Shown: positions 47,460 to 57,341 of the stretch, piece after piece
How the letters are laid out: each line of letters begins with the position of its first letter
Position numbering within the stretch: the first letter of the stretch is position 1
DNA from: Lysobacter capsici
GTDB taxonomy: Bacteria; Pseudomonadota; Gammaproteobacteria; Xanthomonadales; Xanthomonadaceae
Assembly: GCF_014779555.2 (NCBI RefSeq)
Contig: NZ_CP094357.1
Coordinates: 1,116,001-1,180,000, forward strand
Direction: 5' to 3'
Length of the DNA stretch: 64,000 bases
Notes under the pieces: model-generated
What the model saw: the letters and a program-made list of their open reading frames with translations, nothing else
Databases searched by the model: none
What the model was told of the DNA's origin: nothing
Program-made: the position numbers and the translations under genes

Positions 47460-48329
47460 TCAGAACTGATTGAGCGGCAGTTTCAGATAGCGTACGCCGT
47501 TGCCCTCGGGCTCGGGCAGCGCGCCGCCGCGCAGATTGACCTGCAACGCCGGCAGGATCAGCGCCGGCACCGCCAGGGTCGCGTCCCGCGCTTCGCGCAG
47601 GGCGACGAATTCGGCCTCGGCGGTGTCGGCGCGCACGTGGATATTGCCGCGCTTCTGTTCGCCGATCGTGGTTTCGCAGGCGACCTCGCGGCCGCCTGCG
47701 CCGTAATCGTGGCAGACGAATACCCGGGTGCTGTCGGGCAAGCGGTACAGGCGCTGGATCGACTGGTACAGCATCGCCGCGTCGCCGCCGGGAAAGTCGC
47801 AGCGCGCGGTGCCGCTGTCGGGCAGGAACAGCGAGTCGCCGGTGAACAAGGCATCGCCGATCAGATACGCCAGGCTGTCCTGGGTGTGGCCGGGCACCGG
47901 GATCGCCTGCGCCGACAGCTCGCCCACGGCAAAAGTATCGTCGTCGTCGAACAAACGGTCGAAGCAGGACGCCTCGGTTTCGGCCAGGCCGAACACCGGC
48001 GCGAAGAAGCGCCGCACCTCGCCGATGCGGCGGCCGATCGCCAACCGCGGCGCGTGGCCGCCGTCGGCCTGCAGGCGCTGGCGCAAGACATGCGCGGCGC
48101 TGAGGTGATCGGCGTGGGCGTGGGTTTCCAGCAGCCAGTCGATCCGCCAGCCGCGCTCGCGCGCTTCGCTGAGCAGCCGTTGCGCGCTGTCGGTCGCGGT
48201 GCGGCCGGCGCGCGGGTCGAAATCGAGCACCGGGTCGATGATCGCCGCCGCGCCGCTGGCCGGATCGGCCACGAGGTAGGACCAGGTGCCGGTATCGGCG
48301 TGGTGGAACGGCACGACCTGCGGCGACAT
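47460..48329 (-). CDS. MBL-fold metallohydrolase, persulfide-dioxygenase (Blh/ETHE1)-like
   Basis: A 289-residue cytoplasmic beta-lactamase-fold enzyme. The metal motif is THAHADHLSAA (His70, His72, Asp74, His75), followed by PVPGHTQDSLAYLIGDALFTGDSLFLPDSGTARCDFPGGDAAMLYQSIQRL and VFVCHDYG. The DSGTARCDFPGG segment and the C-terminal LPEPEGNGVRYLKLPLNQF are typical of the Blh/persulfide dioxygenase group, which oxidises glutathione persulfide in sulfide detoxification. No rhodanese or BigR-type regulator is adjacent, so function is inferred from family only. Confidence 0.85.
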   Translation of the reverse strand: MSPQVVPFHHADTGTWSYLVADPASGAAAIIDPVLDFDPRAGRTATDSAQRLLSEARERGWRIDWLLETHAHADHLSAAHVLRQRLQADGGHAPRLAIGRRIGEVRRFFAPVFGLAETEASCFDRLFDDDDTFAVGELSAQAIPVPGHTQDSLAYLIGDALFTGDSLFLPDSGTARCDFPGGDAAMLYQSIQRLYRLPDSTRVFVCHDYGAGGREVACETTIGEQKRGNIHVRADTAEAEFVALREARDATLAVPALILPALQVNLRGGALPEPEGNGVRYLKLPLNQF

Positions 48330-48420
48330 GCGGATCTCCTGGACGAGCGACGGGCTGGCAAGCGTACGGGCAGGAACGCGGCGCGGGCGGATCGGGACGG
48401 CCCGCGCCCCCGGATCAGGT

Positions 48421-49308
48421 TCAGCGCGGCTTGGCGAACGCCGCGTTGAGCACTTCGGCCAGATGCTCGCCGCCCATGCGCAACTGGGTTTCGGCGACCG
48501 GGCGCCAAGTGGTCACGTAGTCCGCCGGCAACTTGTGCGCGGGCTTGCCCGACGGGGTGAGCGGATAGAACCCGGGTTGCAGCACCAGCTTGCACGAGCT
48601 TTCGGCCCAGCCGGCCGAATCCGGCGGCAGGCCGGCGCCGCTCACGCGCGGCACTTCGATCGTGCGCAGGCGCTCGAGGTAGGCGTCGTCCTTGAGCTTG
48701 TTCATCGACAGCATGGTGCTGTCCCACAACGAATGCAGATTGCTGCCGTAGCCGTCCGGACGCGCGGGCTGGCCGGGGATCGACAGCTGGAAATCGTTGC
48801 CGCCCTTGTCGTGGCCGAAACCTGCGTGCAGCGGTTGATGCACGTCGCCGACGAAATGGACCACGAACTTCAGCGCCTGTACGCGCTCGGCCTGCGGTTT
48901 GGAGCGGTCGGCCAGGATCGCGGCCTGGGCGCGGATCGCCTCAACCACGCAGTTGCCGCCCGGGCAGTGGCGCGTGGCGTCGTAATGGCAGTCGTCCTCG
49001 GCGATGTTGACGTAATGCCACTTGCCGCTGCGCCGGCCGAGGTCGGGGTCGTTGGCGCGCAGCTCGTCGGCCCAGTTGGCGATGGCGGGCAGCGGATCGT
49101 CGCTCGACGCGGCGTCGGGTTCGTTGGCCAGCAATTGCTGGATCTGGCTGCGCACGTCGGGGCGCAAGTCGTCCCAGGCCAGGGCGGCGACCAGGCGATG
49201 GCCTTGCGGGCCCCAGGCGAGGGCGTTGAGCGGCAGCAGAAGCAGCAGCGCGGCGAACCGGCGCAGGCGGCGGGCGGAACGGGAGGCGTCAGCGGGCATG
49301 TTTTTCAT
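48421..49308 (-). CDS. S1/P1-type nuclease
   Basis: A 295-residue exported zinc nuclease acting on single-stranded nucleic acids. The signal peptide ends so that the mature protein starts WGPQGH (Trp32, His37), the N-terminal zinc ligands of the family. Other ligands are visible in NWADELR, KWHYVNI, FVVHFVGDVHQPLHAGF and NLHSLWDSTML. Two in-frame ATGs lie three codons apart; the first is given. S1/P1 nucleases occur in several xanthomonads and may serve phosphate or nucleoside scavenging. Confidence 0.92.
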   Translation of the reverse strand: MKNMPADASRSARRLRRFAALLLLLPLNALAWGPQGHRLVAALAWDDLRPDVRSQIQQLLANEPDAASSDDPLPAIANWADELRANDPDLGRRSGKWHYVNIAEDDCHYDATRHCPGGNCVVEAIRAQAAILADRSKPQAERVQALKFVVHFVGDVHQPLHAGFGHDKGGNDFQLSIPGQPARPDGYGSNLHSLWDSTMLSMNKLKDDAYLERLRTIEVPRVSGAGLPPDSAGWAESSCKLVLQPGFYPLTPSGKPAHKLPADYVTTWRPVAETQLRMGGEHLAEVLNAAFAKPR

Positions 49309-49460
49309 GGACGCCACTTTACCGGAGCCGCCGCGGCGGCCGCTGTCCGAACGTGGCGGTGCGAGCAACGGCGGCGAATCGTTCCGTGCGAGCAACGGCA
49401 GCGAACCCGCCGTGCTTTTCCCTTCGCGAAGGGCTTCCCCCCCCCCTTCGCGAAAGCGCC
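49309..49460. other. Short non-coding stretch upstream of the S1/P1 nuclease gene
   Basis: It contains a 27-bp direct repeat (TGCGAGCAACGGC) near 49370 and 49397, and two TTCGCGAA palindromes near 49440. No gene is seen. Confidence 0.45.
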
Positions 49461-49598
49461 TTTCCCCCCTTTGTAAAAGGGGGGCAGGGGGGATTCGCTT
49501 TTGCTCTGCCGCTGTAAGCAAGAGCAAAAGCAAATCCCCCCCGCGATCGCTACGCGATCCCGGCCCCCTTTTTTAAAGGGGGCAACAGCAAAAGCCAA
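49461..49598. repeat. Inverted pair of AGCAAAAGC(G)AATCCCCC-family repeats
   Basis: The right-type copy (C-run, TTTGTAAAA, G-run, ATTCGCTTTTGCTCT) is followed after 13 bp by AGAGCAAAAGCAAATCCCCC and another C/G hairpin with an interruption CGCGATCGCTACGCGATC. Here the outer ends of the elements face each other, the reverse of the arrangement near 24.5-24.9 kb. Confidence 0.8.
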
Positions 49599-49673
49599 AA
49601 GCAACGAGAGGCGACGGCGTACATTCGTAAAGCTAGGCGGCCGAAAGCCGCATCAACCCGTCGCCCGACGCGC

Positions 49674-50297
49674 TCAGAACTTCATCACGTACGCCAGACC
49701 GTACACGGCCGGATCGATATCGGCCTTGCCGATCTTCTCGCCGTTGAGCTCGACATCGCTCTCGATGTCGATCCAGCGCGCATCCACGCGGATCGCGCTG
49801 CGCTCGGTGATGATGAAGTCGATGCCCACGTGCGCGGCGACGCCGACCGAATCGTCCAGCTTGAGATCGTTGCCGCGCAACGGGCCGCTGGTCTTCTCGC
49901 TGAAGAAGGTCGTGTAGTTGATGCCCACGCCGACGAACGGCGAGACCGTGCCGCGGCTGTTCCAGTGGTACTGCAGCGAGAACACCGGCGGCAGGTGCTT
50001 GGTGCTGCCGACCTTGCCCAGGCCCTTGATCTCGATGTCGTGCTTGAACGGCGTGGCCGCCAGCACTTCGATGCCGAGGTTCTCGCGGATGAAGTATTCG
50101 AAGGTGATGGTCGGCTGGACGTCGTCGCCGATTTCCAGGTCCGCGGTGCCCCCGAGCAGGCTGCCGTTGTCGGACTTGGGCGTGACCTGGTGGGCGCCGA
50201 TGCCCAGGGTGTAAGTGCCGGCCTGCTGGGCCAGGGCGGGCTGGGCCGCGCAGGCGAGGGCCGCGGCGACGGCGGCGCCGATCAGTCGATGGTTCAT
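49674..50297 (-). CDS. ompW: OmpW family outer-membrane protein
   Basis: A 207-residue, 8-stranded outer-membrane beta-barrel with a signal peptide (cleavage after ALA at about residue 23). The strands show GTYTLGIGAHQVTPKSDN, TFEYFIRENLGIEVLAATPFKHDIE and SLQYHWNSRGTVSPFVGVGINYTTFF, all diagnostic of OmpW. It ends in the C-terminal Phe (YVMKF). OmpW proteins pass small hydrophobic molecules and are tied to oxygen or osmotic responses in enteric bacteria. The 239-bp gap to gap is divergent, with an AT-rich centre near 50370-50400. Confidence 0.93.
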   Translation of the reverse strand: MNHRLIGAAVAAALACAAQPALAQQAGTYTLGIGAHQVTPKSDNGSLLGGTADLEIGDDVQPTITFEYFIRENLGIEVLAATPFKHDIEIKGLGKVGSTKHLPPVFSLQYHWNSRGTVSPFVGVGINYTTFFSEKTSGPLRGNDLKLDDSVGVAAHVGIDFIITERSAIRVDARWIDIESDVELNGEKIGKADIDPAVYGLAYVMKF

Positions 50298-50482
50298 TCC
50301 TTGAGTCCCCTAGGTTCGTCGGTGAGTGCCGGAATTGTAATCTTGCTGAACAGGCCTTGGCCCGTTTGGCACTCTAAATATGCATTAGAACAGCAAACCT
50401 TGATTGTCGTCGCAGTCTGGCGCGCGCTCACCCAAGCTCTCCCCCGGGTAACGGCCGGACTGCGACGCCGGCCACGCCTTGC

Positions 50483-51541
<1,059 letters not shown>

Positions 51542-51586
51542 GCCGCTGCGATTGGATTGCGCCGCCGGCGACGGCGGCGGTCGACG

Positions 51587-51617
51587 AAAAGCCCCGCGAT
51601 CGCGGGGTTTTTTGTTT
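51587..51617 (+). terminator. Rho-independent terminator of the GAPDH gene
   Basis: Stem AAGCCCCGCG / CGCGGGGTTT followed by TTTTGTTTG. Confidence 0.92.
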
Positions 51618-52075
51618 GCGTCGGGTTATTCGCGCCGGCGCGGTGCGCGCAGGTGTTGGCTGTCGCAAGCGCTTGAGTCGATCGTCGCTGTGATCGGATG
51701 CAACCCAGCGCCGTCGAGCGCGCCGATATGTGCGTCCACCATGCGCTTTCGATACGGATGCTTATCGGCGGCTTCGTGATGGCTTGCTCAAGCACCGTTG
51801 CGATGCGACGGCAGACATAACCGCGGCCTGTCGCGGCGGGCGAATATCCGTAGGACAGCGCGAATGCGCCATGCGGCGGCCTGTGCGTCGAGGGGCAAAA
51901 AAGGTCGAAAAAATACGCTTTTTCGTACTAGTCCGAATCCCCGACTGCGCGATGTAGTCAAGTATCGACACCGACTGTTCTAAGCGGGCCGGATCGGCCG
52001 TTTCCCCGTCGGTCGTGCCCGCACGCACCGATTCCAACCACGGCCGTCCCGCGGGGCGGCGCAGGACATCGCGCT
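51618..52075. other. Non-coding region before the ABC transporter genes
   Basis: No supported gene; several short frames exist without ribosome sites. The part near 51895-51935 is AT-rich for this genome (AAAAAAGG, AAAAAATACG, CTTTTTCGTACTAGT) and might hold the promoter of the ABC genes, or a horizontally acquired patch. Confidence 0.45.
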
Positions 52076-52744
52076 ATGAGCAAGCTGGTTCTGGACGGCA
52101 TCTTCAAGTACTACTGGAACAAGCCGGTCCTCAATAACGTGAGCTGCCGCTTCGCGCCTGGCCTGACCTTGCTGGTCGGCCCCAGCGGCGCGGGCAAGTC
52201 GACCTTGCTCAGGCTGATCGCGACCGCGGAGAAGCCCAGCAGCGGGCGCATCGTCTGGAACGACGAGCCGTTGCCGGGCGCGCGCGACAAGCTGCGGCAA
52301 ACGCTGGGCTACGCGCCTCAGGCCGTGGACCTGCCCGACGACCTCAGCGCGCGCGAATTCGCCATGCATATGGCGGCGCTGAAGGGGCTCGACCTGAGCG
52401 CGGCGGATCTGCAGTTCGGCGCGATCGCCGAGCGCATCGGCCTGCACGCCGACATCAACCGACCCATCGCGACCTTTTCCGGCGGCATGCGGCGAAGGCT
52501 GATTTTCGCCCAGGCCATGCTCGGCGCGCCGCGGGTGATCGCGCTCGACGAGCCGACCGCCGAACTCGATCGCGACACCGCGCAACGGGTCGGCGCGCTG
52601 ATTCTCGAACGCGCCGCCGAGGCGATCGTGGTGATGACCACCCACCTCGCCGACGAACTCGCGCCGCGGGCGGTGGATGTGCTGCGGGTCGAAGCCGGCG
52701 TGCTCGGCTCCGACCGCGCGGCGGGTGGGCGGGAGGTCGCTTGA
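52076..52744 (+). CDS. ABC transporter ATP-binding protein
   Basis: A 222-residue ATPase. Walker A is GPSGAGKST (about residues 35-43), the Q-loop is GYAPQAVDLPDDLSAREFAMHMAALKG, the signature is a slightly degenerate FSGGMRRRL, and Walker B is VIALDEPTAELD with the switch His in MTTHLADEL. The FSGGMRRR signature is typical of exporters of the DrrA/NatA type. The stop overlaps the TTG start of the downstream permease gene, so the two form one transporter. Substrate is unknown. Confidence 0.9.
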   Translation: MSKLVLDGIFKYYWNKPVLNNVSCRFAPGLTLLVGPSGAGKSTLLRLIATAEKPSSGRIVWNDEPLPGARDKLRQTLGYAPQAVDLPDDLSAREFAMHMAALKGLDLSAADLQFGAIAERIGLHADINRPIATFSGGMRRRLIFAQAMLGAPRVIALDEPTAELDRDTAQRVGALILERAAEAIVVMTTHLADELAPRAVDVLRVEAGVLGSDRAAGGREVA

Positions 52745-54150
52745 ACGCGCTCGCGGTTGCCCGTTCCTCGTTCGCGACCTCGCTGGCGCGCTACCGCCGC
52801 AGTTGGGGACTGTGGCTGCTGTTGCTGGTCGCGCCGGTCAGCGCGCGCTACTGGATCGCCGGCAAGGACGCGGCGAGCGCGGCGATCGTCGTCAACGGCA
52901 AGGCGCCGGTGCTGACCTCGGCGGTGGTCGGCTTGTCGCTCGGGGTCATCCTCTCCACGGTGCTGCTGCCGATCATTTTCATTTACCTGCGATCCAACAC
53001 CACGCGGCATCAGCCGTGGCAGGTCGAAGAGACGACCGCGGCGTCGCGCGTCGCGATCGGCTTCGGGCGCTTCGGCGCCGATATCGCCGTGCTTGCGGCG
53101 GTGCTGGCGACCCTGACGCTGGCCGGCTGGCTGCTGGCCTGGGTGGTCGGCGCGGTCGACGGGGTGCGGCCGCTCGACATCGGCCTGAGTCTTTGGTTGA
53201 TCGCGGCGCCCGCGCTGATGGGCGTGGCGGCGGTGCGCGCCCTGTGCGACAGCCTGCCGCTGACTCGCGGCGCGCTCGGCGAGGTCGGGTTCTTCGTTTT
53301 GTGGATCGTCTCGATCACCGTGTCGGCGCTCAGCTCGATGCTGGATCGCGGCTTCGTCGCGGCCATGCTCGACTTTTCGGGATTCGTGCGCCCGATCGTC
53401 CACGCCCTGCCGCACGATGCGCTGCAGGTCATCACCATCGGCCGGTCGCCGGTGACGGCGGATCGGATCGCCATCGACGTCAACAGCGGCCTGTTGTCGA
53501 CGGGCTATGTCGTGTCGCGTCTGCTCTGGGCGGGATGGGCGGTGGCCTTGGTCGCGCTCGCCGGCGTCGTGTATCGACCGCATCGGCCGGGCAAGCGTTG
53601 GAGTGTGCGGGACACGATCGCCGCGCGGTTCGCGGCCGGGCCGCCGCCGCCGGCGCAGGCCGATGCGCCGCCCGCCCGCGCTGCATCGATGCCGTGGCTC
53701 GGTGTGTTGGTAGCGGAGTTTCGCTTGATCGGGCGAGGACGGGCGTGGCGGCTGTTGGCCGTGATGGTGGCGCTGGCTGGCTTGGTCGGCGATTTCTCGC
53801 GTGTGGTCGCGCCGGCCCTGGTCCTGCTGTTGATTTTCGGCGCGTGCGCGCAGGCCGGACGCAGCGAACCGCGCGGGCTGCTCGCGTTGACCCGGACCCT
53901 GCGCTGCCCGCCGATGCTACGGCGCATCGCGTTCGTCGTGGCCGCGGTCGCGTGGTCGTTGACGATGGCCTTGCCCGCGATCGTCAAGGCCATGGCGACG
54001 GGCAGCTTCGGGCCCTTGGCGGTCGCATCGGCCGCCGGCGCGATCGTCGCCATCGTCGCGATCAGCCTGGGCGCCTGGACGCGCTCGGCGGTCGCCGCGC
54101 GGCTGATCCTGCTGATCGCCTGGTACGCCTGGATAACCGCGCCGCAGTAG
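52741..54150 (+). CDS. ABC transporter permease, unknown substrate
   Basis: A 469-residue inner-membrane protein with roughly ten to twelve hydrophobic segments in two halves separated by a polar, proline-rich loop around residues 280-320 (AAGPPPPAQADAPPARAASM). It begins at TTG, overlapping the ATPase stop (TTGA). I do not recognise a named family; it fits the membrane half of an ATPase-permease exporter. No recognisable precursor peptide, immunity or biosynthetic gene is adjacent, so role in self-resistance or export is open. Confidence 0.8.
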   Translation: MNALAVARSSFATSLARYRRSWGLWLLLLVAPVSARYWIAGKDAASAAIVVNGKAPVLTSAVVGLSLGVILSTVLLPIIFIYLRSNTTRHQPWQVEETTAASRVAIGFGRFGADIAVLAAVLATLTLAGWLLAWVVGAVDGVRPLDIGLSLWLIAAPALMGVAAVRALCDSLPLTRGALGEVGFFVLWIVSITVSALSSMLDRGFVAAMLDFSGFVRPIVHALPHDALQVITIGRSPVTADRIAIDVNSGLLSTGYVVSRLLWAGWAVALVALAGVVYRPHRPGKRWSVRDTIAARFAAGPPPPAQADAPPARAASMPWLGVLVAEFRLIGRGRAWRLLAVMVALAGLVGDFSRVVAPALVLLLIFGACAQAGRSEPRGLLALTRTLRCPPMLRRIAFVVAAVAWSLTMALPAIVKAMATGSFGPLAVASAAGAIVAIVAISLGAWTRSAVAARLILLIAWYAWITAPQ

Positions 54151-54254
54151 CCGCACTCGCCGCGGCCATGGACGATACGAGCGGCGTGGCGCTCGCGAAT
54201 CCGGACGCGCCGCGGCTCCTGCGCGACGCGTCCGGCATGGTCAAGACCCGCGTC

Positions 54255-56534
54255 TCAGGCCGTCGCCAGCACCGACTCGCGCAATCCCTGCGCCGCCCGC
54301 ACCATCGCCTGCAGCGCCGCGCGCACTTCCGGCCAGCCGCGGGTCTTCAATCCGCAGTCCGGATTGACCCACACCTGCGCCGGATCGAGCACCTCCAGCG
54401 CCTTGTCGAGCAACTCGCGCATCTCGGTTTCGCTGGGCACGCGCGGGGAGTGGATGTCGTACACGCCCGGGCCGATGCCGTTGGGATAGCGATAACGCGC
54501 GAACGCGTCGAGCAGTTCCATGCGCGAACGCGAGGTCTCGATCGAGATCACGTCGGCGTCCAGCGCCGCGACCGCTTCGATGATGTCGTTGAACTCGGCG
54601 TAGCACATGTGGGTGTGGATCTGGGTCGCATCGCCCACGCCGCTGGCGGCCAGGCGGAACGATTCGCCGGCCCAGGCCAGGTACGCCGGCCAGTCGGCGC
54701 GGCGCAGCGGCAGGCCTTCGCGCAGCGCCGGTTCGTCGATCTGGATCACCGCGATCCCAGCCGCTTCCAGGTCCAGCACTTCCTCGCGCAAGGCCAGGGC
54801 GATCTGCCGGCAACTGTCGGCGCGCGGCTGATCGTCGCGCACGAACGACCACTGCAGGATCGTCACCGGTCCGGTTAGCATGCCCTTGACCGGGCGCGCG
54901 GTGAGCGATTGCGCGTAGCGCGTCCACTCCACCGTCATCGCGCGCGGCCGCGCCACATCGCCGAACAGCACCGGCGGCTTGACGCAACGCGAGCCGTAGC
55001 TCTGCACCCAGCCGTGCGCGGTGAAGGCGAAACCGTCGAGTTGTTCGCCGAAGTATTCGACCATGTCGTTGCGTTCGAACTCGCCATGCACCAGCACGTC
55101 GATGCCGAGCGTTTCCTGCTCGCGCAGGCATTGCGCGGTTTCGTTTTCGAGGAACGCCTGATACGCCGCGTCGTCCAGCTTGCCGGCCTTGTGCTCGGCG
55201 CGCGCGCGCCGCACCTGCGCGGTCTGCGGGAACGAGCCGATGGTGGTGGTCGGGAACAGCGGCAGGTTCAGGCGTTCTTGTTGCAGTTGCGCGCGCTTGG
55301 CATACGGCGACACGCGCCGGGCCATCGCCGGTTCGACCGCGGCCAGGCGCTTGCGCACCCGCGCGTTGCGCAGCAGCGGCGAAGCCAGGCGCGCGGCGCG
55401 CGCGCTGGCGGCGGCGGCGAGATCGCGCGCGGCCTGCGCATCGCCGCCGAGCACGACGGCGAGCAGATGCAGTTCTTCGATCTTCTGCCTGGCGTAGGCC
55501 ATCCAGTGGCGCAGCGGCGTGGGCAGTTTGCGTTCCAGTTCGATATCGGTCGGCACGTGCAGCAGCGAGCACGACGGCGCCAGCCAGGTCGCCCGATCAC
55601 CGGCGCGACGGGCCAGGCTCAGCGCGGCGTCGAGATCGGCGCGCCAGATGTTGCGGCCGTCGACCACGCCCAGGCTCAGCGCGCGTTGTTCCGGCAGCAG
55701 CGGCAGCAGGCTTTCCAGTTGCTGCGGCGCGCGCACCAGATCGACATGCAGACCTTCCACCGGCAGCTGCGCGGCGAGCGTGGCGTTGTCGCCGAGCGCG
55801 CCGAAGTAGGTGGTCAGCAGACGCCGCGGCGCATCGACTTCGGCCAGCGCGGCATAGGCGCGACGGAACGCGGCGCGGTCGGCGTCGTCCAGGTCCAGGG
55901 TCAGGGTCGGTTCGTCCAACTGCACCCACTGCGCACCGGCCGCCTTGAGCTTGGCCAGCAGTTCGGCGTAAGCGGGGAGCAGGGCGTCGAGCAACTCGCG
56001 CGGGTCGCCGCCGTCGTTGCGCTTGCCGAGCTTGAGGAACGACACCGGGCCGAGCAGCACCGGCCGCGCGTCGAGTCCCAGCGCCTGCGCCTGGGCCAGT
56101 TCGGCCAGCGGCTTGTCGCCGCGCAGGGCGAAGCGCTGGCCGGGTTCGAACTGCGGCACCAGATAGTGATAGTTGGTGTCGAACCACTTGGTCATTTCCA
56201 GCGCGCGCAGATCGCGACGGCCGTCCTGCACGCCGCGGGCGAGGGCGAAATAACCGCCCAGCGGATCTTCTTCGAACGCCGCGCGGTGCGAGGCCGGGAT
56301 GGCGTCGAACAACACCGCGTTGTCGAGCACGTGGTCGTAAAGCGAGAAATCGTTGCACGGCACGACGTCGGCGCCGGCGTCGTGGGCGAGCCGCCAATGG
56401 CGTTCGCGCAGCGAGGCGGCGGTGTCGTGCAGCGCCTGGGCCGGCGTGTCGCCTTTCCAGAACGATTCCAGGGCCAGCTTGAGCTCGCGCCGCGCGCCGA
56501 TGCGCGGGAAGCCGAGGTGGGTAACGCTGATCAT
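54255..56534 (-). CDS. metE: Cobalamin-independent methionine synthase
   Basis: Transfers a methyl group from 5-methyltetrahydropteroyl-triglutamate to homocysteine without B12. The 759-residue length fits the two-barrel MetE. FPRIGARRELKLALESFWKG opens the N-terminal domain. In the C-terminal catalytic domain are PTTTIGSFPQTAQVRRARAEHKAGKL, the zinc ligands in IHTHMCYAEFNDI (His, Cys), and VNPDCGLKTRGWPEV (Cys). It is the first gene after a cobalamin riboswitch on the same strand, implying repression when B12 is available, so the genome presumably also encodes B12-dependent MetH. Confidence 0.97.
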   Translation of the reverse strand: MISVTHLGFPRIGARRELKLALESFWKGDTPAQALHDTAASLRERHWRLAHDAGADVVPCNDFSLYDHVLDNAVLFDAIPASHRAAFEEDPLGGYFALARGVQDGRRDLRALEMTKWFDTNYHYLVPQFEPGQRFALRGDKPLAELAQAQALGLDARPVLLGPVSFLKLGKRNDGGDPRELLDALLPAYAELLAKLKAAGAQWVQLDEPTLTLDLDDADRAAFRRAYAALAEVDAPRRLLTTYFGALGDNATLAAQLPVEGLHVDLVRAPQQLESLLPLLPEQRALSLGVVDGRNIWRADLDAALSLARRAGDRATWLAPSCSLLHVPTDIELERKLPTPLRHWMAYARQKIEELHLLAVVLGGDAQAARDLAAAASARAARLASPLLRNARVRKRLAAVEPAMARRVSPYAKRAQLQQERLNLPLFPTTTIGSFPQTAQVRRARAEHKAGKLDDAAYQAFLENETAQCLREQETLGIDVLVHGEFERNDMVEYFGEQLDGFAFTAHGWVQSYGSRCVKPPVLFGDVARPRAMTVEWTRYAQSLTARPVKGMLTGPVTILQWSFVRDDQPRADSCRQIALALREEVLDLEAAGIAVIQIDEPALREGLPLRRADWPAYLAWAGESFRLAASGVGDATQIHTHMCYAEFNDIIEAVAALDADVISIETSRSRMELLDAFARYRYPNGIGPGVYDIHSPRVPSETEMRELLDKALEVLDPAQVWVNPDCGLKTRGWPEVRAALQAMVRAAQGLRESVLATA

Positions 56535-56714
56535 GATGAGTACCTGCGATGCGTGGGCATGACGCAGGGCAACGAAGGAAACCACGGCCACGCCGGCCCG
56601 GCGCGATCAGCGCCCGGCTTCGCCGCGAACTTGGCTTCGACCTTCGCCCCCGCGGGCGAACCGGCACCCGTCGCGCCGCGTGCGGGCACGAGGCGGTCGG
56701 ATACCGGAGTCGGA

Positions 56715-56732
56715 CGGAAGGCGAACCTTCCG
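56715..56732 (-). promoter_or_regulatory. UUCG-capped hairpin after the B12 box
   Basis: On the minus strand CGGAAGG-TTCG-CCTTCCG, six bases after the B12 box and about 180 nt before metE, with no T-run following. It may be part of the riboswitch expression platform. Confidence 0.5.
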
Positions 56733-56735
56733 GTC

Positions 56736-57000
56736 GCGGCAGGTCTTCGGGCTCGGGACTTTGAGCGAGAAGTAGAGTGCAGAAAAGTGAGAAACGAGTA
56801 GAAGCCGCGGCCTTACTCGTTTCTCACTGTTCTGAACTCTACCCTCGCCCTTTCCTACTAAGGCCGCTTCCCAGGCTCACCGCCCAGTGCCAAGACCCGT
56901 TCGTTTCCCATACCGCTGCGGGGCAGCTCCGGATTCGCACCGGATTCCCTCTGGCCGTCCGCGGCGGTTGCCTCGGGCGGCGTGTCCCATCGCTTTATCT
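56736..57000 (-). promoter_or_regulatory. Cobalamin riboswitch upstream of metE, with long internal hairpin
   Basis: Read on the minus strand, the conserved blocks appear in order: GGGAATCCGGTGCGAATCC (56931-56949), GCTGCCCCGCA (56917-56927), GCACTGGGCG (56881-56890), GGGAAG (56867-56872) and the B12 box AGCCCGAAGACCTGCC (56738-56753). The distance between GGGAAG and the B12 box is about 110 nt, because an 84-nt hairpin (56765-56848) is inserted. Without it the element has the usual length of about 180-200 nt. It lies 200 nt before the metE start. Confidence 0.9.
56765..56848. repeat. Long near-perfect inverted repeat inside the metE riboswitch
   Basis: A central perfect 14-bp stem (GTGAGAAACGAGTA / TACTCGTTTCTCAC, 13-nt loop) extends outward to GTAGAGT / ACTCTAC with only two mismatches in 29 bp, and beyond a small bulge to GCGAG / CTCGC. 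It is markedly more AT-rich than its surroundings, so it looks like an acquired palindromic element. Confidence 0.9.
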
Positions 57001-57341
57001 TTATGAAGCGATGTTCACCGTAACGGCGCCAAGGTACGCAGCGGGACCGGTGAAGTCAATCGGCGCGGCGCGATCGTGGGACGCGGTTCGCGGCGGCGAC
57101 CACGCCGCGCCGGCCGCCGCGGGTTTGCGCGTTATGGCCCCTGCGAGAAGACGCGCGAATGGGCCGGTTTTCTGCGGCTGGCGTTCATGCGCGGCCGCCG
57201 ATGATGAAGGCCGTCTGTCGCCTGCCTGCACCCACGCCGTCGTTGAGCTTGGCGATGGCTGCCGCTAACGTTTGCATTGGCGCAAGATGCGTGGCGCGGG
57301 CCAGGACGGTCCCGCGCGATCCCGACTCCCATGGGTGGAAC

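Noticed and set aside
51730-51957. A 75-codon open frame downstream of the GAPDH gene.
   Set aside because: No ribosome-binding site, biased composition, and it overlaps other equally poor frames.
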